Origin: Ryuthela nishihirai
Taxonomy: Eukaryota; Arthropoda; Arachnida; Araneae; Heptathelidae
Assembly: GCA_038380435.1 (NCBI GenBank)
Contig: JAWZYU010000011.1
Span: forward strand, 74,211,501-74,275,500
Length of the DNA stretch: 64,000 nt
Reading direction: 5' to 3'
A program made the position numbers and the translations under genes. The notes under the pieces are model-generated. The model saw nothing but the letters and a program-made list of their open reading frames with translations, ran no database searches and had not been told where the DNA came from. Shown here piece by piece: positions 10,468-22,005 of this stretch. Within the stretch, counting starts at the first letter, position 1, and each line of letters opens with the position of its first letter.

Positions 10468-11020
10468 TTATATGATATTATAGGTATTCATTGACTTATG
10501 CAAAATTTGTGTCAATGCAGTTTCACATGAACACTGATATAAAGAACTCAGGTGGGCAATATATCTCCCTCACAATATTTCCTCATTAATTTTTCAGGAA
10601 GACTATAAATTAATGAAATAATTTGTCATGCAAAAAAAAAAAATTCATAAATAACTAAAGTTAATGGAATTAAAATTAATTGAATCGATTGCTGAGGTCA
10701 TGTCTGCTAGAATGCTCTGGGCCAATATCTTAGCATAGGCTTTTCAGCATAGACACTGATATGGCCTTATTTGAGGAGAATGACCCCAACTGGCAGAGAA
10801 ATTTCAAAATAACGAAGGAGTTGCAGAAACTCCATGGTCTGATATAAAGAGCTCTATAAAGAAGAATTATAGCATGTGAATTAGTTGTTCTTGGACAAAT
10901 TTTTTAAATGTGAGACAAGGCATCAAGTGATGATGATTCACAGTTGTCAACTTTGTTTATGATATACAGTAATTTTGTAAATATTACACTTTTAAAACTA
11001 ATTTATGATAAAAACTAAAT
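10468..11020. other. Non-coding stretch
   Basis: No gene or repeat is recognised. Confidence 0.5.
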
Positions 11021-11190
11021 AGCCCCTCAAGCAACTGCTTGCCACAGAGGTCTGACAGGAGCCTGTCAGTTTATATGCCATACTAGAAGGTCTGTAAGAA
11101 TGACAGGACCTCAGCAGAAAAACAACACAAACATCCATGTCTTACCCAGGGCCCTTTGTTCAGTAGCTAAGCATGCTAACCATGCATGGG
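11021..11190 (-). repeat. SINE family A, reverse, head damaged
   Basis: The CCCCTCAAGCAACTGCTTG end and body match family A. A deletion removes the B-box region, so the sequence jumps from the body to the A-box area (GTTCAGTAGCTAAGCATGC). Confidence 0.8.
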
Positions 11191-11526
11191 CTAAATCTCA
11201 TTTAACATGTGGATTAATTTCTTGGGGTGGAGTATATCACAGCAATATTAAACCATTAATCAGAACTCAAAATAGAATAATTAGATGCATTTTAAGGAAA
11301 AGAAGGTATGACTTTATACAGGAAAAGTAAGTATGTACTTTTATAGTGAATTTTTATATTACCTTTAAGAAAATTATATATATATATACAATAGCATTAT
11401 ATATCTTAAAAAGTACTGGATTGAAAGTGATATTGGACATATAAATTATAATACAAGAATAGCTAAATGTAAATCTTATTTTACATCTTCCTTAAAAAAA
11501 AACAACGTATGAAAGCATTATATATA
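11191..11526. other. AT-rich non-coding stretch
   Basis: No gene is recognised. A 76-codon frame starting at 11100 is SINE-derived at its beginning and otherwise featureless. Confidence 0.5.
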
Positions 11527-11680
11527 CACCAATCAGCCAAAACATTAAAGCCACCTACCTAATATGATGTAGGTCCTCCTTTCACCGCCAAAAGAGCTCT
11601 CACCCAATGAGGCATGAATTCAATGAGATGTTGGTAGGTGTCGCTTGATATTTGGTACCATGACTGAAACAGAAGATCCT

Positions 11681-12860
11681 TCAGTTCCTGTAAATTACAT
11701 AGTTGGGTGATGCTTCTTGTACCCGTTTCTCCAACTCAAACCATAAATGTTCGATAGGATTCATGTCTGGCAAATCTGGGGCAAATTCCTCATGTTCTAG
11801 GGGCCATTCCTGAACCTTCTTCGCAGTGTGACATGGGGCATTGTCTTGTTGAAAGACGCCATCTCCGCCAGGGAAAATTTCTCTGCCCTTCCCACAGTCA
11901 GTAGGGGACACTGATGGGCTTAGAAAGGCCGCCATCTCAGATGGGACGTTAAGTGTATCCCCATGTGTGGGAGAGCCATACCCTGTGCATGTTAAAGAAC
12001 ACGCTGGATGGCCTTGACGGGAGGCTACCATCTGTCTCCCAACAGCTGTTCCAGTGGGTCCCCTCCCCCAACCTTCTCTGAGCCTTCGGGGTCCATGTGA
12101 CCTGGCCATTTAGCCCATGGTGTGCTAAAAAAAGTGCCGTTCAGAGGTAAAACAATCCAACCCGCCAGGGAATAGTCACCATAAAGGGGTGTACTTGGTC
12201 AGCCACGATGTTCAAGTAAGTGACAGCTGTCAGAGTTTTCTCTACAAGGATAATTGTCCAAGTGTTCCACAAGAAAATATTGCCCAGACTATCACACTCC
12301 CTCCAGCTTCCTGGATCAGTCCCACAGTGCATTGAAGTGAGAAGGCTTCCGTGGGTAAACGTCACACACGAGTTCGTCCATTCACATGGTGTAAACAGAA
12401 AATGGGATTCGTCTGACCATATGACCCTCCTCCAGTCTCTATGGTCCAATGATTACATGCCCACTGCAAGCTTGACAATAGTAAACGGCTGTGAGCATAG
12501 GCACACAAATGGGTCTGCAGCTGCAGAGACCCCATATCCAAAATCTTACAATGAATTGTGTGTTCAGACACATTGGGCCCATTCCCATAATTGAAATTAT
12601 GGGTAATGTCAGCCACAGTAGCCATCCTGTTGCTGCAGACAAGATGAGATAGTCTGCGCTGACCTCTGCCATCAGTGAGGTGTGGCCAGCCCATGTCTTG
12701 TCGATGGCTCGAAGTGTCACCTGTTTCGGATCATCTTTGATAGGTACTACTGCATAGCATGAGCAGCCTACCAGCATTGCTGTTTTGGAGATGCTCTTAC
12801 CAAGGCGTCTTGCCATAACGATCTGGCCTTTGTCAAAACAAGATAAATCTTTTGCTTTTT
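11681..12860 (-). pseudogene. Tc1-like transposase relic, split by SINE
   Basis: Reading leftwards, an N-terminal region ([19 protein letters not shown]) is followed by VIWSDESHFLF, the first catalytic Asp region. Then come TAVTYLNIVADQVHPFM, GDGVFQQDNAPCHTAK (second Asp) and DLPDMNPIEHLWFELEKRV (third acidic site, normally Glu in the NPIE motif). The pieces lie in different frames and the SINE at 11876-12161 splits the core, so no functional protein is possible. Some translated segments in this span are SINE sequence and not transposase. Confidence 0.87.
11876..12161 (+). repeat. SINE family B, 5'-truncated, with target duplication
   Basis: This copy lacks the tRNA-like head and begins inside the body at about CTGCCC..CAGTCAGTAGGGGAC. 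It ends GGTAAAACAATCCAACC. An exact 11-bp direct repeat CCGCCAGGGAA flanks it at 11865-11875 and 12162-12172. 5' truncation plus a target duplication is the signature of target-primed reverse transcription. Confidence 0.92.
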
Positions 12861-13009
12861 CCATGTTGAGACAAAACGAAATACTGTATGAGAGCTCTGA
12901 CCCAGGTATTATATATATCATTCGCGACCTTGGCAGGTGACACTGATTGGCTGCATGTGTGCTTCTTTGCATAATGCAGAGGTGGTTTTAATGTATTATC
13001 TGATTGGTG

Positions 13010-13651
13010 TATATATTTAATACTCTGTTGGGAAATCTTAAAGATGAAACAAACTTTCATGCTTAAAAGGATGTTGAAAATCTGGATTTTTTAATTTAAT
13101 GATATTGAAAAACTTCTTTAAAAAATGTTAATAATCATTGTTATAATAGGTGTATGTCTTGTGTTTTTGAATTTGTCTTTCATTGTTTTGGAAATAGAAT
13201 GGAAAATGATATCACATCTATAGATTTTTGTATTAAATTTGTTGCTTTTTTCAAAAATGTTTTACCAAATTGAATAAACTGACATGTGAGCTACTTGAAC
13301 TCTTGTGGATGTTTTCTCAATATTCCTGAAGTGAATGTTATAATTTTGGAAAATATGTTATGCAAAATACTTTATAGGAAATGTATAACTTGTCAATACA
13401 ATGGGAATAAATGTCTGTCTGTTCTATCTTTTGCATCCTGACAAATACTAATAGAAATGCATTTATTTTTGCCTTTATATATTGTTTTTGATACTTAAGA
13501 AATCGAAAATGATTAGAAATATAATTTCATAGAGAAAGTAAATTGAGCAAATGTTTGAGAATGCAGCCTCCATTTATATAATATTATTGGTATTATGGAG
13601 AAAAATTTTGAGTTATATGGCCATTCTTCAGAATGTAATGATCTCATAAGT
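13010..13651. other. AT-rich non-coding stretch
   Basis: No gene or repeat is recognised. Confidence 0.55.
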
Positions 13652-13896
13652 TGAACTGATGGGCTTGGAAAGAGTACCATCTGTCGGATGGGATGTTAGG
13701 CTGTGGCCCTGTATGCAGAAGAGCCATACCCTGTGGATGATAAAGAACATGCTGGATGACATTGATGGGAGGCTACCATCTGTCTCCTAACAGTGGGTTT
13801 CCTTCCCCAACCTTCTCTGAGCCCTCAAGGTCCTTGTGACCTGCCATTTAGCCATTGTGTGCAAAAAAGTGCAGCTCAGAGGTAAAACAAACCAAC
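13652..13896 (+). repeat. SINE family B, 5'-truncated
   Basis: It begins at CTGATGGGCTTGGAAAG, runs through the conserved GATGGGATGTTAGGC block, and ends GGTAAAACAAACC. It lies immediately upstream of a second copy in the same orientation. Confidence 0.85.
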
Positions 13897-13904
13897 ACAT
13901 AAGT

Positions 13905-14262
13905 TGGAGGGGGTGGGGGTCAGTAGCACACCAGGCTCATAATCTGCAGTTCCCAGGTTCAAGTCCCAACTGAGTCAGCATTGAGACATATCTGCAAAAC
14001 TTCTCGCCTTGCCCACAGTCAGTAGGGGACACTGATGGACTTGGAAAGGCTGCCATCTGTTGGATGGGACGTTAAGCCGTGGCCCTGTGTGTGGGAGAGC
14101 CACACCCTGCGCACGTTAAAGAACACACTGGATGGCCTTGACGGGAGGCTACCATCTGTCTCCTCCCCCAACCTTCTCTGAGCCTTCAGGGTCCTTGTGA
14201 CCTGGCCATTTAGTCCATGGTGTGCAAAAAAGTGACGCTCAGAGGTAAAACAACCCAATCCA
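13905..14262 (+). repeat. SINE family B
   Basis: The head (CAGTAGCACACCAGGCTC, B box GGTTCAAGTCCC), the conserved GATGGGACGTTAAGCC block and the GGTAAAACAACCCAATCC tail are all present. A short internal deletion removes the part that reads CCCAACAGCTGTTCC in other copies. Confidence 0.87.
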
Positions 14263-14537
14263 TAAATTGGAGGATACTTGTACTGAAAAAATAGCCATCC
14301 ATATCCAACTAACTTATTAGTTGCAATAATAAAAGGCTTTCTTTAGTTGTAGCATGGAAAATATTTCTAAGAATTTCCTAATAACTGTATTTTAATCAGC
14401 AAACATGCTAAATATTACCACTAATAAATTTTGTATACCTGATAACAGTTATGCACATGGAGATGTTATATCAACCTCCTGACCACCATACTACATTGTC
14501 ATGTCTTATTCTATCATGTATTAAGGTTTGTTGTGTT

Positions 14538-14902
14538 GTTTTACCTCTGAGTGGCACTTTTTGGCACACAATGGGCTAAATGGCCAGGTCACAAAGACTC
14601 CGAAGGCCCAGAGAAGGTTGGGGGAGGGAATCCAATGGAACAGCTGTTGGGAGACAGATGATAACTTCCCATCAAGGCCATCCAGCATTGTTTAATGTGC
14701 ACAGGGTATGGATCTCCTGCACACAGGGCCATAGCTTAACATCCATCCAATGGATGGCAACCTGTCCAAGCACATCGATGTCCCATACTGACCATGGGCA
14801 GGGTGGGGAGTTTTGCGGAGATAAATCTCGATGCTGACCCAGCTCGGACTCGAACCTGGGAACTACAGATTATGAGCCTGGCATGCTACTGACTCAGCCG
14901 AT
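14538..14902 (-). repeat. SINE family B, reverse
   Basis: The tail (GTTTTACCTCTGAGTGGC) is at the left. The tRNA-like head is at the right, with its B box reading GACTCGAACCTGGG and its A-box region GAGCCTGGCATGCTACTGA. Confidence 0.85.
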
Positions 14903-15410
14903 TTTATCATAAATTATAAAAAAATTTTCAGTAAACATGTCTAGAAGAATTTTGCTATGAACGTATTTTTCCTTTACATCATAAAAAGCACCACATTTCG
15001 TAAGGACTATTCCATTCTATGTGAAATTTCCCAACATAAGTGTTAACCTTTTTCAATCACTTTGCATAAAAGAACTGAAACTGTCACTTCACACATCGGT
15101 ATTTCATTAATAACAACCATTAATTTTTTTGTGATTTGAAAGTATATCATATTTTGTTTTAAACTTTGACATCTTTCACAGCATTAACTTTTTGTATTGA
15201 ATTGTTTCAGATTTAATAAAGAATCAAATTGTTACATCAAGTAACAATTTGATTCATTATATTCTAATTCATTATGCACTTTTTATCGATGAAGAACTAT
15301 CAACAGCTTTACTATTGAGAAATTTATCAGTATCATAGTGTTTTATACTCTTATTTATATGTAGCATTATATAGTGAAACTAATTTTATATTAAATGATA
15401 TATTTTTCAG
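14903..15410. other. Non-coding stretch upstream of SORD exon
   Basis: No gene is recognised. It contains the palindrome at 15221-15255 and ends in a polypyrimidine tract and acceptor (TATTTTTCAG, 15401-15410). It is taken as intron. Confidence 0.6.
15221..15255. repeat. Perfect 15-bp palindrome
   Basis: GAATCAAATTGTTAC, a 5-base loop, then the exact reverse complement. It lies about 155 bp before the SORD exon. Confidence 0.9.
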
Positions 15411-15575
15411 AATTGTTAATTGCTATCCATACAGTGGGGATTTGTGGTTCTGATGTCCACTATTGGACAAAAGGACGGATTGGAGATTTTATAGTTCAAT
15501 CTCCTATGGTTTTAGGTCATGAATCTAGTGGAACAGTAGTGGAAATTGGGGAAAATGTAAAGAATTTAAAACCAG
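15411..15575 (+). CDS. SORD: Sorbitol dehydrogenase, internal exon (N-terminal catalytic domain)
   Basis: This exon encodes part of the GroES-like catalytic domain of sorbitol (L-iditol) dehydrogenase. That zinc enzyme oxidises sorbitol to fructose with NAD+ in the cytosol (polyol pathway). The reading is [19 protein letters not shown], then [20 protein letters not shown] and NVKNLKPG. The Cys of GICGSD and the His-Glu of GHE are the family's catalytic zinc ligands. The acceptor is TTTTTCAG at 15410 and the donor GTAATT at 15576. The exon starts after the first base of a Glu codon and ends after the first base of a Gly codon (G|GT), and the next exon supplies the GG. Length is 165 bp. Upstream coding sequence was not found. 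A close paralogue such as xylitol dehydrogenase cannot be ruled out. Confidence 0.93.
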
Positions 15576-15654
15576 GTAATTATAACTTACTGATTTGAAA
15601 ATTAATATCTAAAGTTTTACATTATTTAATATGTTATTAATTTCAGTGTAATAG

Positions 15655-17960
15655 CACTGGGCAACACACAAAAAGCCTTTGCAATGAAAATATCCAATTT
15701 TACTAATTTCAAGGTGCTGAACACAAAAATGACAATAAAATTTGTCAATTGGCTCTTGTTTAAGAGAGACAGAGATGGTCATGTATAAACGACTCAGTCT
15801 GCATTGAATACGTAGGTAATCATTTCACAACGCTGTATTTTAAACTCCAGATTGCAATAAATTGCATTGTATTGCATCAGCCCGCCATGCACACAACCCC
15901 TAGAGGTATTGCATCATTGCCTGATGCAATGTAGTTGAATCATGACATTGCAGCTTTACAATCACATACTTGAAGATGATGCAATTGTTAGTTGTAAGTG
16001 ACATTTCATAGGGTGAGCAAGTCTTTTGAGCGACTCCCATTTACCCCCGAGTCATAAGTACAACGCAAATGATCCTTGCAATTTTAATCCAGCAGTAGTG
16101 ATGCCTCGTAACTGTGTTAATAGTGCAAATACATTTTGTTACATTTGCGGGGAAGTGATGTTTGCAAGTCAGAAAAGGGCCATCACTCCAATAGTGAAAG
16201 CAGTGTATGAGTTTTATTTTGCAAGATCAGGGACCAGGACAAGGCCTGGGCCCCACACATATGCTGCGGTATGTGTGCAAGAAATCTTCCGAAGTGGCTG
16301 AAAGACAAAAAAGTTGTGATGCCATTTGCTGTTCCTATGGTCTGGAGAGAGCCAAGCAATCACAGAAATGACTGCTACTTCTGCATGGTTTCACCTCTTT
16401 CTGGAGGCATCACAAGAAAAAAGAAGTGGACAATAGCATACCCAAATATACAATCTGCTCTATGACCAGTTCTGCAGGGCGAAGGCCTTCCTGTTCCCGA
16501 ACCTCCAAAAGAATTTTCCATCGATTCGGACGATGGGGAGGGAGGAGAACCAAAGTCAGGTTCTCTGCAGCCTTTGATGTCTAATGATGATTCATATGTC
16601 TGCCACGGTGCGTCATCTACATCACACAGTCTCACAGAAGAAGAAATGAACGATCTTGTTCATGATCTGGGGCTGTCCAAGGCCAAAGCAGAGTTACTTG
16701 AATCAAGACTTAATAGAATCTTCTCAAGGAAAATGTCTGAGGGACTTCGTTTCGAACTCGTCATGAGCAGTTTGTGCCTTACTTCAGAAAGGAAGATGAC
16801 CTTGTGTTCTGCTCTGATATAGATGGCCTGTTGAGTGCCCTCGAAATCAAACATGACCCTCAAGAATGGCAACTATTCATTGACTCCTCGAAGGAGGTGT
16901 TGCTGCATAATGGAAATCGACTTCCATCCATTCTGGTCAGACATGCTGTCTACATGAAAGAAACCTACGACAACCTAAAACAGCTGTTGAACTGTCTTCA
17001 ATACAGCAAGTATGGCTGGCATCTCTGTTGTGACTTGAAGGTAATGGCTCTGTTGATGGGTCTGTAGCTGGAATATACAAAATACTGCTGTTTCTTATGT
17101 GAATGGGACAGCCAAGCAAAGACTGTACTACAGGAAGAGAAACTTGTCTCGAAGGAAATCTCTGAAGGTCGGAGAGAAGAATGTGGAACACCCAGCACTG
17201 GCAGAAATGCACAAAATCCTGCTACCATTCCTACACATCAAACTCGGTGTGATAAAAAAAACTTTGTAAAAGCCATGGACCAGACTGCATCAGCTTTCAA
17301 GTGCTTGACTGACAAATTCCCTCGACTTAGCGAAGCAAAAATTTAAAAGGGAATTTTTGTGGTTCCTCAGATCCATGAGCTGTTCAGAGACCAGATGTTC
17401 GACAACCTATTTCAGGGTGACGAGGAAAAGGCTTGGGATGCATTTTGTCTGGTGTCAACTAAATTCCTCGGGAATGTCAGAGCAGACAACTACAAGAAAC
17501 TGGTTAAGGACATGTTGTCTCTGTATCACAAACTTGGCTTCAATATGTCCTTAAAGATCCACTTTCTCTATTCCCACTTAGATTTCTTCCCCGATAACTG
17601 CAGCATAGTTAGTGATGAGCACGGCGAAATGTTTTCACCAGGAAATTGCAACGATGGAGAAACAATACCAGGGAAACTGGTCCACTTCAATGTTGGCTGA
17701 CTGTTGGTCGCTCGCCAGAGATGATTCTGAGCAACTGTACAAGCGACTGTCAAAGTGACATTGGAAGTAGAAGCAGAGTTTTACTGATATATGTCATGTA
17801 CGTATTATTCTATTATGTAAGAAACTATTGCGGATTTCTCAGAATTTTTAGCCAATTTTGCATTTTTATTGTCATATTTATGTTCAGCAACTTGAAATCT
17901 TTAAGAAATGTCTACTTTTATCTCAGAGGCATGAATTTTATGAAAATTTGTTGCCCAGTG
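15655..17960 (+). mobile_element. DNA transposon with CACTG ends, probably CMC (CACTA/Chapaev-like)
   Basis: The left end reads CACTGGGCAACA and the right end is its exact inverse, TGTTGCCCAGTG. A second inverted block lies inside each end: TGCTGAACACAAAAATGACA near 15717, and on the reverse strand TGCTGAACATAAATATGACA near 17890. Both ends are flanked by TAG (15652-15654 and 17961-17963), a 3-bp target duplication. CACTA/CACTG ends with 2-4 bp duplications are known for the CMC superfamily; placing this element there is inference. It lies in the SORD intron and carries one decayed gene. A solo copy of its right end is at 41151-41212. Confidence 0.8.
16026..17757 (+). pseudogene. Orphan arthropod protein of the CACTG transposon, probable transposase
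   Basis: This is recognised as a widespread uncharacterised arthropod protein family. In order are LPPSHKYNANDPC, a zinc-type CYICGEVMFAS, MPFAVPMVWREPSNH with NDCYFCMVSPLS, KKKWTIAYPNIQSA, and an acidic linker. Then come EEEMNDLVHDLGLSKAKAELL, LFIDSSK, MKETYDNLKQLL, CCDLKVMALLMGL, a CxxC (CCFLCEWD), DNYKKLVKDML, KIHFLYSHLDFFPDNC and SDEHGEMF. The Asp in IDSSK, the Asp in CDLKV followed by CxxC, and the Glu in DEHGE could form a DDE triad with the CxxC insertion known in CMC transposases (inference). Frameshifts near 16300, 16760 and 17070, stops near 17070 and 17345, and a shift near 17645 make this copy dead. Confidence 0.72.
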
Positions 17961-17963
17961 TAG

Positions 17964-19564
17964 TTAAAATAGATCATTTTTAAAACTGATAAAAAAAAAT
18001 TAATAATTGAGTTGTAACATGTCTGAATAAAGATGAAATAAGAATTTTTTTTGGATAAATACACAGAAGAAAAATGTCTACAATTTCCTTGGAAAGGGTA
18101 TAAAAATGATTTATTCTCTCTAGTATCAAAATCATAAAAGGTATAATACTTGTTAACAGAAGAGCAAAGATTTATACTAAATTAACAACTTTTTATACAG
18201 GATATGAGTAGTTATTACTATTTCAGATTATATCAAAACCCACCATGTATTGATGGAATATAATTTGAGTTCAAAGGATTGTAACAAATGATATTGCAAA
18301 CTCCTTCCAACATTAAAACACATGCTGTTGTAGTATTACATTCATTAATGCATGCATTTCTTTTTTGTCACCATTATCACACATATTTGTCTCCCATGTG
18401 ATATGCTATCATAAGCAGGAAATCATAACTTACTTCAAGTATTCATCCAAGAAGAAGTATGCTTATTATATCCCTATACCCCCTCAAGCCACTGCTTGCC
18501 ACAGTTTATATGCCACAGTAGAAGATCTGAGAGGATGGCTGGACCTTAACAGAAAAACAACACACACCCTATGCAGATCTTTTGTAATTCAAATATTAAT
18601 TTTTTTATCAGTTCTAAAAAAGTAAGCTACTATTAAAGAGTTCAGCTAACTCTTCAGGTGCTATTAGGTGATCTGTGCATTACCAATAATGAATTCCTAA
18701 ATAATGAAATAACTACTATTCACAGTGCATAAGTTTATTAATTAAAATATCTGAGCAGTTAACATTCAATATTGGTCAGGGGATATAGCTCCTCAGTTTG
18801 GAAGATTATGTTATCAGAATCAGTTTTGCATTTAACAATCAATTGTTCTGATAAAAAATGGTTGATGGAATAATTTACTAAGTAATTCAGCCAACCTTTG
18901 TGTTAACAAAATAGATACTTGTTATATTTTAAACAGTACTGAAAAAATAATTTGTTTTTGGTCTTACATATATAACATGTATCAGACAGTTGTATATTAT
19001 TACTGTATTTAAACTTCAGGATACCAGTGTAATAACAAGGAAAAAAATTAATAGACAATTTTTTTGTAGGTGTTTATGTTTTGTTTATTGATAGACCTTT
19101 GTGATAATACAGAAGCAGTTACTTTGTTGCCAGTACATCAGCTAGTTGGGGAATGCTGTGATATAGTCCCTTGATGTTAATAGTTGCTTGCTTATTGATG
19201 TTGAAGTACGGTTCATATTAAGTCATTATACTCTATGTGGATAAAGTTCTACATTCATTAACATTGTCATTGTAACTGATTTGTGTTATGTGAAGAATGT
19301 CCATTGTTGTCAAATGATACATTGTTTGTTATCATCAGCTGCAAGATGTTTGGTGACATAACTGCAATTTTTTTTGGATGCATGTGGTACCACATTGATG
19401 CATACAGTTAATATTATTATCAAAGGGTACACTTCTCCCACTTTTAATTGCCTGTCTTAACACAGCTAACATTTCATTTCTTGTATAAAACTGTAGATGA
19501 TATTTATTCCTTACTATTATCATCCAGATCTATTATCAAATGATGCTAGCTGACTGTGAGTACA
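17964..19564. other. AT-rich non-coding intron sequence
   Basis: No gene is recognised. Only the SINE fragment at 18478-18570 is identifiable. Confidence 0.6.
18478..18570 (-). repeat. SINE family A fragment, reverse
   Basis: CCCCCTCAAGCCACTGCTTG, then, after a short internal deletion, the body to GGACCTTAACAGAAAAAC. The tRNA-like head is absent, so it is 5'-truncated. Confidence 0.8.
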
Positions 19565-21050
19565 AAGGGCATTCAAAAAGTTCTTGACATCTCTAGATTT
19601 GCATTCGTTCCTCCGAAGTTAACACGTTACAGCTAGTTTGAAAGCTTGTCTAAACTTGTCATTATGTGTTAAAAACAAAGGTTGTATCATCATTTCTCTC
19701 TTCACTAAGTTCGGTCTGTGAAATCTGTGCATTGTTGCTATGGAGCCTACTAAATATGGAAAAGATTTTACATTTTCACTAGGATGCAGCTTGGGGACAA
19801 TGCAATAAAAATCATTTAAATTAAAGAGATATTTTTCGACATATTTAATGAATATTAAGGAAGATACACTCTGAAGACACTCTCCTTCATGAGACACGGG
19901 GAATTGTGTATTGCTGGTAGAAAGTTCATAGCATCAATTAAAGGAGATCTTGATCGGCGGCAGGTAACTCAGTGGTCCAGAGCACCTGACATGTTATCAG
20001 GAGGTTGTGGGTTCATATCCTACCTTACTCAAGACAAGTTTTCCTCCAAAATTGATTGATTTTAACTTCAGAATAAAAATCATGCCAATTTATTGGGGTT
20101 CATATGGCACTGTGTCAGGATGGATGCACAAATTCAGAGGAGGATGGCAGAGCTTTTACCTTCCTTGTTACAAAACAAAACAAACACATTACTGTTCAGG
20201 TAATAGGTTTAGATGTCAGTGTATCGATTGGCAGTGGGGAAACAATTATTCATCAGTATTTAAAGTTCTGAAAGACCTGTGCCAAATGGGTACCCCACAA
20301 ACTGACAGAACAGCAAAAAAAGGCTAGAGTCGACTCTTGCAAGGAGATGCTGGCAATGTTTTAACCTAGTGGCCCCAAACAGTTAACAAACATTGTCATA
20401 GGTGATGAGATGTAGTTTTATTATTATACAACCCAGTAAGATTGACAACTATGTTTGGGTTGTGGAAAATGAACCAATTCCCTAAGTCCTCCAACAAGAC
20501 TTTTGCTCAAGGAAGTGGATGTTCACACTTTTTTCAATTCCCAAGGAGTGGTAACTGTGGACATCTTACCTGAAAAAATGACTATGAATGGTCAATACTA
20601 CACTAACATTGTTTTGCCCAAAATGGTTAAGAAGATGAAGGAGCAGCATCCAACAACAGGCCTGTTGAGGGTTCTCCTTCTTCATGAAATGACAGTGCTT
20701 ACAAAACACAGCAAGTTATGGCCTATCTGGAGCAGGAAAAAATCTAACAGCTGCCCCATTCTATATGTTCACCTGATCTTATACCATGCAATTTTTGGTT
20801 ATTTCCAAAAATTAAAAAGGAACTTGCTGGGGAGCGGTTTTCAAGGGTGCAAGACCTTGCAAAATGCATTCAGAGTTGCAGAAGTATTCCCTGACAGGAG
20901 TACACCAAGCATTCTAGAATTGATGTAGACGTTTTCAACTTTGTATAGATGCCAGAGGGGAGTACTTTGAAGGACAGCAAAAATTTTGTTGAGGTAAATT
21001 CAGTGTTTTTTGTTTTGCAGATGCATTTTTTTCGACATCCCTCGTAACAA
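19565..21050 (+). mobile_element. Mariner element M2, decayed
   Basis: The left end GGGCATTCAAAAAGTTCTTG matches M1's terminal repeat. The right end is degraded (CGACATCCCTCG near 21040). Reading-frame pieces match M1: CQCIDWQWGNNYSS (20215), GVVTVDILPEKMTMNGQYY (20545), KKMKEQHPTTGLLRVLLLHE and KLKRNLLGSGFQGCKTLQ. It lacks the internal duplication, SINE and 406-bp insertion found in M1, so it shows the pre-insertion layout. A tRNA-like insertion lies at 19953-20031. Confidence 0.85.
19953..20031 (+). repeat. tRNA-like insertion in mariner M2
   Basis: GGTAACTCAGTGGTCCAGAG resembles a D arm/A box, CCTGA..TCAGG could form an anticodon stem with TGT in the loop (Thr-like), and GTGGGTTCATATCCTAC resembles a T arm/B box. 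The acceptor strands do not pair, so this is a tRNA-derived repeat, not an intact tRNA gene. Confidence 0.6.
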
Positions 21051-21539
21051 TTCTTGGCCAAGTAGTAAAGGCTCTATCTCAACTAAATGATTTCAACAGA
21101 CATTTAAAATCGATGCTTTCTAACTCAAAGTCCAAAAAATTAAAGTGCTGCATTTCACTGATAACCTGTAGGCTTTGTCAAATGTAATGGGGAAGAAATG
21201 AAGCCATTTAAATAGTGATATTTATGGGTTGAAATGTATATGGTAATGTGATTTGCAGCTTTGAAGCATCAAGCCCCAAGCTGATGGGAGGAGTGCTGTG
21301 TCAGTATTGCACAACACATTGCATATAAATTAATAATGAGATTTTCCATACAATTAAGTTGAAATTTCATAGGTGGTGCAAATCGAATTTTAATGTCATT
21401 AAGATTAATACTCAATATAGTTTTTATAGCTGTTTCCACTAGTGCTGTGTGGGTAATTATTTAAAATATTTGATGTTCTTTCAACCGTTAGTGAAATGGT
21501 CTGTGTGTACATACTACATAAGTGTTTTGGATACACCTT
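21051..21539. other. Non-coding stretch
   Basis: No gene or repeat is recognised. Confidence 0.5.
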
Positions 21540-22005
21540 GTGTGATGGATCATTTAATGTTACCAAATAAGCTCAATGTACAAAAAATTGTTCACCTCTG
21601 TAATTATTTCATCTAATACTGTGTAATATCTCCTTTCGCATGAATTGCAGCAAAAATCCTGTTAGGTATGGACTCCACCAGTCATCAGATGTAGTTTACA
21701 TCAATTCTAGCCCACTCCTAAATAATGGCATTCATAGTTCAGCTAAATTTACATGGATGCCTATTTCAGTGTTTCACCTTCTGTTCCAAATCGTCTCAAA
21801 GGTTTTAAATGGGATTTACATCTGGACTTTGTGGGCCAGTCAAAGTATCCCAATGTTACTGCATTCTTCTCAGTCACAGTTTTTGGCCCTGTGCACCCCG
21901 CAGTTGTCATCCTGGAATATCGGAGTATCTATGTTTTGTGTTTGTCCTTCACACAAAAGGTAACACCTGGTTGTCCAGAATCTGTATATAGCTTTCCTGA
22001 TTTAA
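21540..22005 (-). pseudogene. Tc1-like transposase remnant, reverse
   Basis: On the reverse strand, DWPTKSPDVNPI (near 21835-21800) matches the third acidic region of Tc1-type transposases (W-P-x-x-S-P-D-x-N-P-I-E). The flanking sequence keeps the spacing of such a gene but is broken in all frames. Terminal repeats were not found. Confidence 0.6.

Larger units (their letters stand above)
11527..13009 (-). mobile_element. Tc1-like transposon with a SINE inserted
   Basis: The left end CACCAATCAGCCAAAACATT and the right end, whose reverse complement starts CACCAATCAGATAATACATT, are inverted repeats. Flanking TA dinucleotides lie at 11525-11526 and 13010-13011. The element is about 1.5 kb including a 286-bp SINE (11876-12161). 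Confidence 0.9.

Noticed and set aside
14580..14837. Open frame on the + strand with RPREGWGR-like repeats, echoed at 5415-5696 and 11681-12109 on the reverse strand
   Set aside because: All are translations of SINE family B, which is GC-richer and so lacks stops; not a protein family.
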